NCBI GenBank assembly: GCA_026182355.1
Contig: JAPFBL010000084.1
Span: 13,969,501 to 14,033,500 of the forward strand
Source of the DNA: Hermatobates lingyangjiaoensis
Taxonomy: Eukaryota; Arthropoda; Insecta; Hemiptera; Hermatobatidae
Direction: 5' to 3'
Length of the DNA stretch: 64,000 bases
The stretch's first letter is position 1. Each line of letters begins with the position of its first letter. The notes beneath the pieces are model-generated. The model searched no databases. It saw only the letters and a program-made list of their open reading frames with translations, and had not been told where the DNA came from. Positions 10,835 through 22,448 of this stretch are shown here, piece after piece. A program made the position numbers and the translations under genes.

Positions 10835-11410
10835 GAATGTAAAAAAACGTGGAGTGGTCTACACTATGTATACAGTGTGCATCCACAACTAATCTCCACG
10901 ATAGGAGCGGCAGAACACCTCCCTGAGAACAGTTACTGATGATAAATAAAGTCCCGCCTGAAATTACTCTTGATAATGCTGTCGTTAAAATTAAAGAAAC
11001 TCAGAACTTTTTCTCAAAAGAGAGTTCATAGCCGCCATCTTTACAACAGTTAATTACGGATTGTGGTTTAAAACTGATATGGAACTTCTGCGGAGCGAAA
11101 GATTATTTGAAAATAACCAAGTGTTTTAAATGTTTAAGTTTAACCATACATCACCTGTGTGCCGCAAGTGAACCAGTATGCTAATATTGCTCTGTAAATC
11201 ACAGCACTGTAAATCCACAACCCTGAAAGCGTGAATTTTATCATAAGAAACAAATTAATTTAAAACAAACATTGGATATTTCACATGCAGCATTTGGAAT
11301 AGAATGCCCCACATATAGAGATATGATTTACAGGAAACCAAAGTTTACCATTGGCCAGAAATGAGAAATTTTCCAGTGGATGTATACAAATAAACCTAAA
11401 ATGTTTAGAT
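10835..11410 (+). pseudogene. R1-like LINE ORF1 remains (gag-like zinc knuckles)
   Basis: The left edge near 10842 carries a family A terminus scrap (GGAGTGGTCTACACT). From about 10950 a broken frame reads ITLDNAVVKIKETQNFF. Near 11130 it reads KCFKCLSLTIHHLC followed by a YC-x2-NH-x-TVN pattern. These are the paired CCHC knuckles of LINE ORF1 proteins, with some ligands mutated. It continues to about 11340 with GIECPTYRDMIYRKPK. Several stops interrupt it. It lies just upstream of, and in the same orientation as, the ORF2 remains. Confidence 0.6.
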
Positions 11411-11430
11411 CATTTTAGGTTTATTTGTAT
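11384..11430. repeat. Perfect 19-bp inverted repeat
   Basis: ATACAAATAAACCTAAAAT at 11384-11402 is repeated as its reverse complement at 11412-11430, with a 9-base loop. It sits at the end of the LINE ORF1 remains. Could be a small foldback insertion; function unknown. Confidence 0.9.
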
Positions 11431-11579
11431 CTTATCTTATCAACTACCTACTATAATGAAAATAATTCTGACTTCATATTTATGCGGGAACCTTAAAACA
11501 TAAATAACAATATAGAAGGTATTCTAGGCATATTGTTATTTATTTGCATCTATTTAATGTAATGGAAATAGGCGGGAAA

Positions 11580-13610
11580 GAGCCGCTGTTCAAGCCAATA
11601 ACAACATTATTGATGTGATTCTATTCACTGAATATTCAATCGAGGACAGAGTTGTGATAGAAATTGTCTGTAAAAACAAATTTCAACTACCTGGCCTGTA
11701 TGTATTTTGTCGTCTGAAAAATATTACTAATGATCTTAAAATAAGAGATTTGTATCTGGAACTGTCGGGTAACAACCCTGTATTCTTTGCTATCGATTCT
11801 AATACTCGGTCATTGGCTTAGTTCGATGCTGTTAGTAATGAATGCGTGCAAGTTTAGAAGAAGGGATACAATCTAATTCCTTATTTTTATTGAACAATGC
11901 AGATAATAACAAGATACTTTTAAAACATTACGGAGTAGAAGCAATATTGACTTGACATTTACAAACTTCTCTCTGTGCAAAATCTTACAGACAATTGGCA
12001 AGTTAGTCAAGATGAGAGTGCGTCTAACCACAATTTCATTATCCTTGATATTTATTTAAAGAGGAAAGAGATATTTAATAACTCAAACAGTAGTTTTTAT
12101 AAATATAACGTGTATAAAACAGATTGGAATAAATTTCATCAATCCTTATTGATTAGTTTAAAGCATTTTTTGGAGAATTACTACAAGTTTCTTCAGCAGA
12201 ACTGAAGATGAAGTAGACAAAAATATGTCTTCGTACAAACTACAGATCTGGACATCTGCAACAATTTATGGGTATAGTGAATAGTACTTGCTATCTGAGC
12301 ATGCCAAAGATAAGAAAATATAAAAACAATGCTATAAATCCAGTCAGATGGTGGAATAGTGAGTTGACTACATTATGGCTACATAACAGAAAAATCAGAG
12401 AAGAAGGAAATATCAAAGAACTTATAATAACGTTCAATTGAGATCTGAATGCTATGAAATAAAAAAGCAATACAAAATGAAGTTAAATAAAGCAAAGTTG
12501 GATTCATGGAAAGAGTTTTGCAACGCGAGAAATAGAAGCTGTTGAACTACTTGTACAATGTGGCAGCTGGGAAGCTCAAACTGCAGTCTTCATCACACTA
12601 AGAAAGTCAGACCTCATTATGTGAAACTTGAAATGTGCTGCTGGACAGGAATGTCCATTTGACGACTCTCAATCCGACAATGACTGCAACAAAACGGCAA
12701 GAAAATCTTCTTAGGATTATACTCCTAAACCATATGTGATGTGATTTTTACACAGACGAAGTCAAGTCAAAAATTGAGAAATTTGATATCAAGAAAACTC
12801 CAGGAGATGAAGAAATTAATCATATCATCATAAATCGTATATTTGAAAAACTGCCCTTGTCCATTTTAGCCATATACAATAAATGTCTAAGGCGAGGTGT
12901 ATTCCTGTCTTGTTGGGAGAAGTCTTCTTTATTGTCAGTTATGAATGAAGTAGATAAATATAGACCCATTATCCGCATATCAGCCAGGGGTAAGACTCTG
13001 GAAAAAAGGTTTATTAACTGCATAATGCATTACCTGCAAACCAACGATTTACAAGTAATGCATTATGCAGATTATATGGGTTTTCTCCACAAAACAATGC
13101 AGTAGGCAGTATGGGTTAACTCTACAAAACAATGCAGAAATGGCACAATGGAAGTTAATAAATTCGTTGAAATGCATTAAATCAAAGGCGTGTCAGTTTA
13201 TTGATCGCGCTAGACGCCAGAGAGGTGGTCGACGCCGTCTGGTGGCTAGCAGACCTGTCGAAGTTACAGAAATTCAACTCCCCCTTAACTTTTATGTGCT
13301 CATCAAGAATTTCTTCTTAAACAGACAGACTACTATAAGCAGAAATACCTTCGGCATCTCTAGGAATGCTACAAAGGACTGTTCTCAGGGTTTGCGTTGT
13401 GGTCCGAATTTCTGGACCATCCAGTATGACTCCCTCTTCAGATGATTTGATCTATGAATGTACACTGCTAGACCATGCAAGATCAGCTTTGCAACAAGGT
13501 ATTATAATAAGAGGAAAAGACTGGCCTACGTCAGAGGAGTTACTCAGTGAAGACATAGTGCATCTATTTCAAAAATTCGTATATAATGTGTACAACGAAA
13601 TATTCTAAAA
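11580..13610 (+). pseudogene. R1-clade-like non-LTR retrotransposon ORF2 remains
   Basis: Pieces in the order expected for ORF2: an endonuclease-domain stretch (ANNNIIDVILFTE at about 11595, NWQVSQDESAS-NHNFI at 12000); the RT entry region (AIYNKCLRRGVF at 12870, YRPI then GKTLEKRFIN near 12960-13020); an RT core stretch (EIQLPLNFYVLIKNFFLNRQ near 13270; GISRNATKDCSQGLRCGPNFW near 13355-13420); and a C-terminal piece with CTLLDHARSALQQ and WPTSEELL (13450-13550). The two parts meet near 13440, so the segment with the YADD catalytic box is deleted. Stops, shifts and a short repeated stretch near 13050-13130 show it is dead. The nearest call is R1-type; the exact clade would need an alignment. 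Confidence 0.75.
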
Positions 13611-13677
13611 TAAAAACTGTATATAGAATCTTAATATATCAAATTAATGATATGATTCATAAGATTTGATTTAATAT

Positions 13678-13715
13678 AATGTTACTTTATAAAGTAACAT
13701 TACTTCATGAAGTAA
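13678..13715. repeat. Two adjoining perfect palindromes
   Basis: A 24-base perfect palindrome (13678-13701, centre TTTATAAA) is followed directly by the 16-base palindrome TTACTTCATGAAGTAA (13700-13715). They lie in AT-rich sequence just after the LINE 3' end. Meaning unknown. Confidence 0.9.
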
Positions 13716-13911
13716 GTAATAAAGTTACAAAAAAAAAATTAATTTAATGTAAGTAAAATATTAATGGAATAGAATACAACATAACGTAATTTATGAAATG
13801 CAAGTAATGTAAATGTATGTTATACTTTATTGCGATGCATACTTAAATAATAAACTCACTCATGATAGGGTTAATGCCTGTGAGGGAAAACAAAAGTACA
13901 CATATACGCAC

Positions 13912-14018
13912 TCTCACACACTCAAACACACACACACACACAACACACACACACACACATACACACACATTCTCTCTCTCTCTCTCTATCTCTCTCTCTC
14001 ACACACGCACGCACACAC

Positions 14019-14082
<64 letters not shown>
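13912..14082. repeat. CA / CT microsatellite
   Basis: Long CA runs around a TC-rich core at 13971-13998. Frames of Thr-His repeats through it are artefacts. Confidence 0.98.
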
Positions 14083-14083
<1 letters not shown>

Positions 14084-15269
14084 TATCAATAAAACTTTAA
14101 AAAAGCCTTAGAAATCGAATTTTTTTCATAATTACTATACTAATGTAAACAAAAAAACATAATTAAACATTTTTAGAAAAAAGGTAGCAACTAAAACAAA
14201 CTGTTATGATCTAACATAAAATTCTAATTAATATTATGCAAAAATTGATAGCCTTCAAATACGATAAAGTTCATGTGAAAGTGACTCACTCTTCATAGAA
14301 CAAAGCCATTAGATTTATGAGATTAGAAGTGAGAAACAAGGAAATAAACAGAAGCAGTGGTGAGATAAAGGCTTATCCAAGTCAATTGTTTCTATTGGAA
14401 TGCTTTCAACTATCAATGGATAAGATTTAGAATTTCATTTATGATAAATGTAACAGTTACTATTGATTTCTGAAAACCGTTTGAAGTGATAGTCTCCTGA
14501 TTATCAAATAAACAATGAATGGTATAGTATAGAGTACCTTCAAGCTTTCAGTATACATAGAATATCAATATGAAAGCATACAACTGATTTATATAAACCC
14601 TATCAATTAATGTCAAATCAAGTGTGACAATCATGGAAAAGTTAAGCAATATCATAAAATAAAATGTTTCATTTAAAATACGAAGAAGAAATTCTGCTAA
14701 ATTTATTTCTAAAATGTCACTCTAATTTAAGAGATTTTAATAATAGAAATACATCCAAACTAATGTCGTCATGTGATAAAGATGGCGTCAAGATTATGTG
14801 GTATTTGTGTCGAGTGGTTGATATATCATTGAGTCGTTTTTTTGTGTGTTTTTTTTAATGTAATTGCTTTTATCCGTTGAGCTGTTATTGTAAAAATTAA
14901 ATTGTTTGTCCTATTGTTTCATAAATATGAAGGAATGTCAATTTTTATTAACAGAATCTAATTATACTAACATTAAACTATTATAGAATTCTAAATTCAA
15001 ATGACCTCTAACAAATCAGAACAACTACATTTCTCTTTAAAATTGTTATTATGAAGCACTGAACACAACAGGAAAAATATACTCTCAGAAACAAAATTAA
15101 AGCTTTTTGAAGTCGGATTACCTGTATTGATGACATACTTTACTTAGTTATCGCTTGTCCGGCTGTTGAGCCACTAAAGTGTCGCCTCCCACTTCCCTAG
15201 GTCGAAAGTATCTGGTATAAGAAAAACTATATCTACTAATTTTTCCTATAAAACAAAAGAACCATTGTA
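14083..15269. other. Unassigned AT-rich interval
   Basis: No gene or recognised repeat. Only short open frames. Confidence 0.4.
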
Positions 15270-15690
15270 ATAATGAATACATATTTACCCAAACCCTTCT
15301 CATTGTTACAGCAAAAGACTAACACAATTTATCGATTAAGGTCAAATATTTATTTCAATATCATAAACAACACTTTCACGATACTTAAAAAGTATAGTTC
15401 AATATAAACAATTTTTCTACTTATTTATTTAAGGTATAAGAGAAACTTATAAATAATCAGAATTTAAAAAATTAACTTGTTTGTGAGGAGTGTGACCAAT
15501 CTGAGAAAATTACATACTTACATGCTTTAATTTAAGAGTTATTGTAGATAATAACGAGACCAGCGAAGCTCAGCTATTTGTTGGGATAATACATTCATTT
15601 AGGACAAGGTTTTGCATTCTTCAGGATTGTTCAACTCCATATGTTTTTAGGTCTGCCTTTTTACTTTACTAGTAAAGTATAGTAATAACA
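15270..15690 (+). repeat. Repeat B, copy 1
   Basis: Collinear with 23155-23780: shared ACCCAAACCCTTCTCATTG, then GTATAAGAGAAACTTAT, GTGACCAATCTGAG, GCGAAGCTCA and TTTTTAGGTCTGCC. Copy 2 has about 180 extra bases at 23445-23650. In both, a family A left terminus follows directly. Confidence 0.8.
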
Positions 15691-16405
15691 GAAAAATTTG
15701 ATCTCGAAATTTTGATGGATTTGCATATTTCAGGTCCCCGAAGTCCCATAATTTAATTCCTTAATATGAGATGTCAGAAGAATAATGAGGTTAAATATAA
15801 AAAATCAAGGTAAAACAAACATTTAATTTCCACACGATAGATTTGTCTAACAAAATGCATCTACATTTTGCACCCTTGAACAAAACTTCACAACAGATCT
15901 AAATTTTCTTCTGCTTGTGAATTATATCATCTTTGATATAATGCAATATTGATTTATGAGGAATGGACCCTTTTAGTCTCTATTACATAACCGATACCAA
16001 TTTTAAGTTAAGTTTTCGCTGATTCGATGACGCTAACAATTTTTCTTATATGTTTCTGATACATTCCAGAAAAAATAGGAATATCTTGAAGTCTTAATGG
16101 GAAAGCTTTGGTTTTCATCTTCGATGTAGAAGGAAGTCAGAAAAACGTCATCAAGTATAACAGATCCATTGGCCATATAATGTTAGAGATAGCCATGCAA
16201 GAGATCCACTAGCTATAGGAACAAATGTCATGTTCTCCTGTGAGAGATTGTCGTATAACACGAAATCTTCACTTTGGCTTTACAAAAGTGTTATCACTGC
16301 TATGGTAATACCAATGATCCTATAGGCATCATCTGTGTAATATTCAAAATCAAGCATGTGTACGGGTAACTGGGTCTGTTACTATGTGTGCTTTCTCCGG
16401 GATTA
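15668..16405 (+). repeat. Family A, internally deleted and 3'-truncated
   Basis: Starts with ACTTTACTAGTAAAGTATAG and the following TTTTGATGG region, skips most of the first half, then continues through the long-form segment and the 3' half (CACGAAATCTTCACTTTGG, GAGTAATAAACATC). It is cut at about 16400, where PLE-derived sequence begins. The same family A/PLE junction recurs near 28640-28690. Confidence 0.7.
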
Positions 16406-17341
16406 AAGAGTAATAAACATCAGGAGAAGGAGAAGAATAAGAAGATGAGTTCATGAAGCAATCATTAAATCAGAGTTCATGGGAACTTGCATGGATGGCG
16501 ATGAGTAGGTTTCTGTGCCAACCAATGAACGACGTTTGGCCATTTATAAAAAAAAATTCATAAGACGAAAACTCATCTTAGTGTCAGGCAAACCAACATA
16601 GTAAGCAACACATTGAGTGCAATCCAAACGATAAACGTAGTTTCGGTAAGTGGAGGGGTCGTGGCGAGGGGTGGGTTAAAGATTGTTATTTAGGGAGGAT
16701 GTAAAATAAGAGCGGGTCGAAAATCGGACAGGACTGACAGCCACACCGTCCGCATTGTTTTATTCCCCTGCTAGCACGGACCATATTCGGAGAGAAGGTA
16801 GTGAAAATATTCCTGAGGTTAGGCCGTTTACGGTAGGAAATAGATGGGGGTTTACTGAAGATGGATTAGGTAGAGGTGGAAGAAGAAAGTATTCGAAGTT
16901 GATTTTTTGCGATTTTAACTTTTTTATAATTTTATTATAGTTATATTTCTTACACATGCGTAATGAGCAGACTCACACAGACAATAGACGAACCAATTTG
17001 CAAAACCTGTTTTATTGAACTCTGGACGTGTAAAATGTGCATTTAAGTTACAAACTCGATATCAAACTTTTAAACCAAAAGATATCTTTATAACATTTTA
17101 CTTTTTTAGTGAGTAAATGGAAGTAAACATCTGGTGTGTAACACCTCACGATGGATGCTTTGTGTACTTACTATTTGCCAAACAAATGTTCTTTTCCTGA
17201 TTTCTTTCTTTCTCAGTTGAAATAATTTTGATCTAATTTGATATTAACATCTATGTTTTACTGTCTTTTAATTAATATCCCTGTGAATACAAACTAGAGT
17301 TCTTTAAAAGTTCGTTGGCTATCATTAAGAAGAGTTTTTGA
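16406..17341 (-). pseudogene. PLE-1 relic plus unidentified flank, duplicated block copy 1
   Basis: On the minus strand, 16430-16890 corresponds to the PLE-1 nuclease and linker region of 4700-5240 and 21850-22350 (shared ATCCAAACGATAAACG and an AGCAATCATTAAA-type block), full of stops. The remainder to 17341 is not recognised. The block is nearly identical to 28691-29589. The small frames at 16755-16957 are inside it and I do not count them as genes. Confidence 0.65.
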
Positions 17342-17879
17342 ACTCTTGACCCAGAAGAACAATTTCTGTGCCCATCGCATACTATGATTTAGTCAACCAA
17401 AAGGTCAAAATCACAGCGATTTTAGTCGAAAACGTGTGGAATGATATTTAAGAAAACGAAAAACCTTATTGTTTCATATAAAGTACTTCTAAAAGGTGCA
17501 AATTTGGTTCTGAGCGTGTTTTTCCGTCTCAGGGATAGCAGAAACATATATATGAATTTTCTTGATTATTGGTCTTTTCTTTTTCGTTTTTGGGATATCT
17601 TACACACACACACATAGTCAGCATGGGCCAATTTGCAGCTTATTTTATTAGATTCAGGGGAACTCAAAACGTGTAATTCCGTTGAAAACTAGGTTTCTAA
17701 ATTTTTGCCCGAACCACAATACTTTTATTTCTCTATATTTCATGTAGAGAGTAATTGATATAACATAGATTTAAATTATTTACTTGAATGGAATTATAAT
17801 ATTTTTGTACTTTTGATGTTTCAAAAAGGACTAGAAATGTCCAAGATATTTTATTTAGCCAATATGCTCTATATAAAAA
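17342..17879. other. Unassigned interval
   Basis: AT-rich; a short CA run at 17604. No gene seen. Confidence 0.4.
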
Positions 17880-17884
17880 GTACA

Positions 17885-17985
17885 ATGTTCAAACCACAAT
17901 AAGAAAAAAAAATTGTTATTGTGGTTTGAACATTGATTGTTATTTCCTTTGTTTATTGTAAAATCTTTTTATATATAAAGTTCAT
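17885..17985. repeat. PLE-2 terminus pair (short palindrome)
   Basis: GTTCAAACCACAATAA is followed after an A-rich spacer by TTATTGTGGTTTGAAC, then ATTGATTGTTATTTC as at the PLE-2 3' end. Same inverted arrangement as at 45366 and 56274, but with most of each arm lost. Confidence 0.7.
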
Positions 17986-17989
17986 TTTT

Positions 17990-20254
17990 TAAAAACTACA
18001 ATTTGTTGTTTTTAGAATTTCTGAGAAATTCTCTTTTACAAATAACTGTTAGGATTAATTAAAAAAAGTGGTTGTCGATTTATTAATTTACTGTGAGAGA
18101 AGGTGTCTTGATCATTCTCTTTTTAAAATAGTGAGGGTGTGAGGGTATTATTGACAAGAGAAACTGAGCAAGTGCATTGCAACGTCTTCTACTGCGAAGT
18201 CAGAACAAAAAGGAATCTTAAATAATTGGGTTATGGCTTTTTGGATACATAGATCTGAGGAGTTTATGTTAGAGGGATTATTACTGAGGCACCAATATAT
18301 TAGAGGTTTGATGAAATCCTGAGGTGCAACCAATCGACTGTCATATGTATTCTAGCATTTCAGTGTAGCAACCATTGCTTCACAAAAAGGTTTGTTTTTG
18401 GGCAGAGAGGCTAATTTGTTAATTTTTTTTGCCCTTGATTATTTTGTTGGTTTAGTTAACACTATATTATCTTCTGTATCTACAAACGATTTTACTGTCT
18501 TAGGTGGGACCTGCGAGCCCTTTCCTACCTTACAACTTATTGATGGTATATTATACTCCCATATTTATATATTGCTGATAACTTTAATCTTTGCTCTTAA
18601 AAAATTAATCTACATGTTGATATTATTATTACCACAGAGGGTGCTAGAAATATTGTTAGAAAACAGTCTTATGTTGTACGTTGTCTTCATTAATCCACCG
18701 GTTTCGGAAGTAGCCCATCATCAAGGGAAACCTCAATGTTATTCAGTCTCATCTGTCTATTACCTTCTCAAGAGTCCACTGCTGTCTTCCTCTTTGATTT
18801 TCCGATCAGGAAGTATTCCTCTTCCAATACCTTTTCTTCTTCTTTTGTCAGAAGCTCTGCGAAGTATTACTTTATTAATTCTTATTTCTTTTGCCCTGAC
18901 TAATGATAATAGCTTACCGCTAATGTGTCACTCACACTCTAATCATAGACTGATTTTGTTTCTGTTTGGTACAGATTTTGAACTTTTTTATAGCATGAGG
19001 AAGCAACAGTATTGGGTTGAGTGGCACCTGATGAAAGCTGGAAGCTAAAGTTTCATTGTGCCGTTAGTGAAAAGCAGTGGGAAAGGAACCTACACACAAT
19101 GAGTCATTTCCCTCATTATAACCAACTTCTCGCAATTTCTAACTTCTACTTTCTATTTCATTATAGCATTTTCATTAAAGCTTCGGTAATGGTTTTAACG
19201 AAGTCTTCTGAACTGGTGTATTTATAAATAAAATCATATAATCTGTAAGTAGTGAAATGAAAGAAGTCCTCTTTAAAATCTAGACAGAACGGGTGAATAA
19301 AATTTAGCAAATGACTTTTCTGTTTTTAAGCCAAACGTCACTCATTTAATTACGGTCCTATTATTCTTCAGTCCTTTCTGCTCCTAATTATATTTCACCA
19401 GTTAATCTTCTCTGTTAATTCGTTTTTAGATGTTATTTTATTTGTTTCTTAAATTAACATTTTGAAGTTAATTATTATTAGTAATTAAATATTACTTAAA
19501 TAATATTTTATAGAAGTTATCCAGAAGTAATTATAATAAAACTAGATCAAAGTTAGCCTGTTTTTTTTTATATGCCTGGCTTTTAACACATTTCGAATTG
19601 GGTGACGATATTCTTTTCTGTAGTTATTTCACTATTAATCATTTCTGATAATTTAAAAGCTTAAAAACATTCTTTAAAAATGACAATGTTCCTACAACTT
19701 TTTATATTCACGTTTTTTCTTTTTATTAATGTTTATGGACTAAATAGTAATACATCATACTCTATACTTTCAGAATTAAATCCTTGCAGATAAATGAATA
19801 TTATATTTACTCCACTAAGAATTAGTTCATAAAAACCATATAAAATATCTGGAGTTAGCAACCAGTTAGTTAGTTAGTTAGCAACCTCAACTTTACTATA
19901 AGTAACCATAATATCAAACTTCTTGACAACCAATTAATTTTTTTTTATTTTTATATAACTATCGTTATGAATTAGATACATCCATTAGCTCCAACCGTTT
20001 CTGTACAAATGGTTGAAAATTGAACTTCCTGTTCTAATCGACCGATATCGTAATTGGTTTGTGTTCTAGTTGGTCTAATCTCACGAATATTCGTTTGGGA
20101 TCGGATAAGTAAGTTTTAAAAACTCTGACTATATGTATCTGTGTAAAAAAAATGAAATCGAATTGATCATTTCAAGTAGTTGTTACTAAGTCTCGTTCTA
20201 ATAATGAATATAACATATATTGACTTAAATAACTACGCAGAAAATTTTTACTTC
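17990..20254. other. Unassigned interval with two open frames
   Basis: The longest plus frame in the window (18392-19048, 218 codons) is hydrophobic and of low complexity on one strand. It has no recognisable domain, and I treat it as chance. On the minus strand, 18333-18148 has a more protein-like composition (PQDFIKPLIYWCLSNNPSN), but I cannot place it. A PLE-like terminus (minus strand TTGATGATGGGC then GAAACCGGTGG near 18695-18725) suggests transposon remains. A (TTAG)4 run and a family A end scrap lie at 19868-19925. Confidence 0.4.
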
Positions 20255-21125
20255 ACCATAAGTAAAGTATAGTGATCGTGAAACATTCGATCTCGAGATT
20301 TTGACGTGGTTACATCTTTTGAGGTCCCAAAAGTCGTTTTATGAAGTTTTTTTTATGATGACTGTGTGTGTGTGTGTGTGTGTGTGGGTGGAGGATGAGA
20401 GAGTGTATATTCAAAGTTTGTGACTATGCTAATGAAGTAATCATATGCATATCAGTTGCAGAAGGAAGTAACAAAACAGCTAGGAATTCAAGTCACAATA
20501 CAGCTTGAGAAGAAAAAAAATACCCAATAAAAAAAAATTAACGATTAAGGTGAACAGTAGAAAAATGAATAATAATAAAATAAAATAGAAAAAATGTTTT
20601 ATACATAATTTCTAAATATATAATATATATATTATATAATAAATATATAAATAAATATAAAAATATAAATAGAATAAAAATAATGAATAAATAAACGAAA
20701 CAAATGAAACAAGGAGAAAGAAAATTATGTCTGTGTGTGTATTCAAAAGTTTGTGTACACAAGCTACAGGCCACAATCCTTGATGGTAAAATAATATTTA
20801 CTTAACAATGGACCTCTTAGTGTAGATGAACCCTATTTGAGAGCAAGCAGATATGAATGATTGAAAAGTCACTATTTTGTCAAAATGTGTTTTCAGACAT
20901 TTTTTTTCCTAAACGACTAACTCTAGACTCTTGAAATTTTGACATCATCATGGAAGACAAATGAAATAACTGAAAAAATTCACAAATTTTAAAACAACCG
21001 GAAATATTTTTTTTTTTAATGAAATGTAAAAATGTTGAGTTATGATTCAATCTGATAGCTTCTGTGGTGGTTACAAGCCATACCAATTAAAATAAAATTA
21101 TATCTAAAATAGAGCATTATGTGGC
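20255..21125 (+). repeat. Family A, 5' half
   Basis: Begins with a slightly changed left terminus (CCATAAGTAAAGTATAGTGA) and the TCTCGAGATTTTGACG block. A GT microsatellite follows at 20364-20388, then the CATCATCATGG and TAAAACAACCGG-type landmarks of the full copies. The right half is missing. Confidence 0.7.
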
Positions 21126-21438
21126 GGATGGGTTGAAATTTGAACAACATTTTTATTTTACGTTAACTGCTTTGAATAATTTTATTTTATTTCCATATTA
21201 ATTTACCTTTCCTTGTTCTTTATTAATATATATATATATATATAATAAAAAGAATCCATCTTTTTGACTATCTCATTAATTTTTTATGACTGTCACTTGG
21301 CCAGCTATTTTTCCAGTTTAATCCTGTTAGCAGAAAGTTAGTTCGTAGAATCGAATCTCTCAGTCTGAAAGATTGTGAATGCCGAGACTGCGGTTAACTT
21401 TAATGAGACATGCTCAAAAGATCTGCAGACTATTTATA

Positions 21439-21440
<2 letters not shown>
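21126..21440. other. Unassigned interval
   Basis: AT-rich with a TA tract at 21226-21244. The stretch at 21330-21395 reads RRIESLSLKDCECRDCG, which looks like a mobile-element protein scrap; I cannot name it. Confidence 0.3.

Positions 21441-21490
<50 letters not shown>
21441..21490. repeat. (TA)n microsatellite
   Basis: Pure TA run directly downstream (minus sense) of the PLE-1 terminus. Confidence 0.95.
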
Positions 21491-21494
<4 letters not shown>

Positions 21495-21495
<1 letters not shown>

Positions 21496-21660
21496 GAATT
21501 TAAAAAAGAACACATAGAAAGGAAACTACTGAACTCACTACTATATTTCGATGTCCTCGTCTTCAGGAAAAGAAGTGAATCGCTCCAAAGGCTGATAACG
21601 ACTGACTTGGCGTTCGAACTGAAGCACTCAAACAGTGTAGCCAACTTTCGTAGGAAAGGT
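21495..21660 (-). repeat. PLE-1 3' terminus with hammerhead-like core
   Basis: Minus strand: TTGGCTACACTGTTTGAGTG, then CTGAAGA (21560-21566) and GAAA (21546-21549), then a GTAGTGAG tail. TCACT before the core could pair with AGTGA after it as a distal stem I. The same order (nuclease frame, A/T-rich spacer, terminal segment) is seen at 3995-4610. Confidence 0.55.
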
Positions 21661-21805
21661 AGACAGGGAAGATAAAGAGATAAAAGCCAAATAAAAATTA
21701 AAAAATGAAAACATTTAACTAAAATAAAATTAAAAGCAGATAACAACTTAAAAAAAAATAAAAAATATAAAATAAAAAAAATAAAAAAAAAATAATAAAA
21801 AAATA

Positions 21806-22399
21806 TCAACGATTGAGGTTAAGCCCAGGAGCCGATCTACCGCCCAGAAGACTAATAAGTGCTTCTTCTGAAGCTCTCAGAGTAACTTTCGAATTAGTCT
21901 GATCAATCTGCCTCAGGACCTGTACACGGAAACAGTCATTAAAACTGAGTCCCTGAGAACTGGCATGAGTAGCAACGGGAAGGTCACTGCGTTTGCCAAC
22001 GGATGACCTGTGATTATTCATACGCAGGCTTAGCTTGGTGGAAGCCAAACCCACATAAAAAGAATCACACTGGGTGCAATCCAAACGGTAAACGCAGTTA
22101 CCAGAGGTACAAGAGGTCTTGTGAGAGATAGGGTAGGTGCGTTTACTATGGACAGAGGTAAAGGAAGGAACAGGATTGATGATAGGACAAGTAAGACATC
22201 CACGACGTCCACATTGAACCATACCACCAGCAGTTTTTGGAGGCTTAGGAGAAGAGATGTGAGAGAAGATAGATTGAAGATTAGCAGGTTTGCGATAGGA
22301 AATGGAAGGTGCCTCACTAAAGACTGAAGAAGTACAGGAGGAAGAAGAAAGTATAGGGAAAAACTCCCTGACAACTGCACCCAGCCTATGAGCACCAGG
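21806..22399 (-). pseudogene. Penelope-like element linker and GIY-YIG endonuclease (PLE-1), best-preserved copy
   Basis: One uninterrupted frame of about 198 codons reads leftwards to the stop at 21806. In order it has FPGAHRLGAVVREFFPI, a Ser-rich stretch, SIFSHISSPKPP, the Cys-rich linker CGRRGCLTCP, the CVYRLDCTQCDSFYVG nuclease core, then NNHRSSVGKRSDLPVAT and FNDCFRVQV. In PLEs this domain nicks target DNA for retrotransposition. The reverse transcriptase that should precede it is gone: the frame runs into a TA tract at 22418. It is therefore a 5'-truncated insertion with intact C-terminal coding. The methionine at 22222 is internal, not a real start. Other long minus frames across 22030-22449 are shadows. 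Confidence 0.85.
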
Positions 22400-22410
22400 A
22401 AAATAAGTGG

Positions 22411-22417
<7 letters not shown>

Positions 22418-22447
<30 letters not shown>
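22418..22447. repeat. (TA)n microsatellite
   Basis: TA run at the truncated 5' side of the PLE-1 copy. Confidence 0.95.

Positions 22448-22448
<1 letters not shown>

Noticed and set aside
13813..14100. Thr-His-rich frames
   Set aside because: Translations of the CA/CT microsatellite.
16755..16957. Frames repeated exactly at 29008-29205, suggesting a duplicated gene
   Set aside because: They are shared because the whole 0.9-kb PLE relic block is duplicated; the frames themselves have no motif.
18392..19048. Longest open frame in the window (218 codons, plus strand)
   Set aside because: Strongly biased to Leu/Ser/Ile with no domain, no splice context and no codon pattern like the tropomodulin exons; fits chance openness of AT-rich DNA.
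21379..21809. Frames with Ile-Tyr runs on both strands
   Set aside because: Driven by the TA tract at 21441-21490 and by the antisense of the PLE 3' region.
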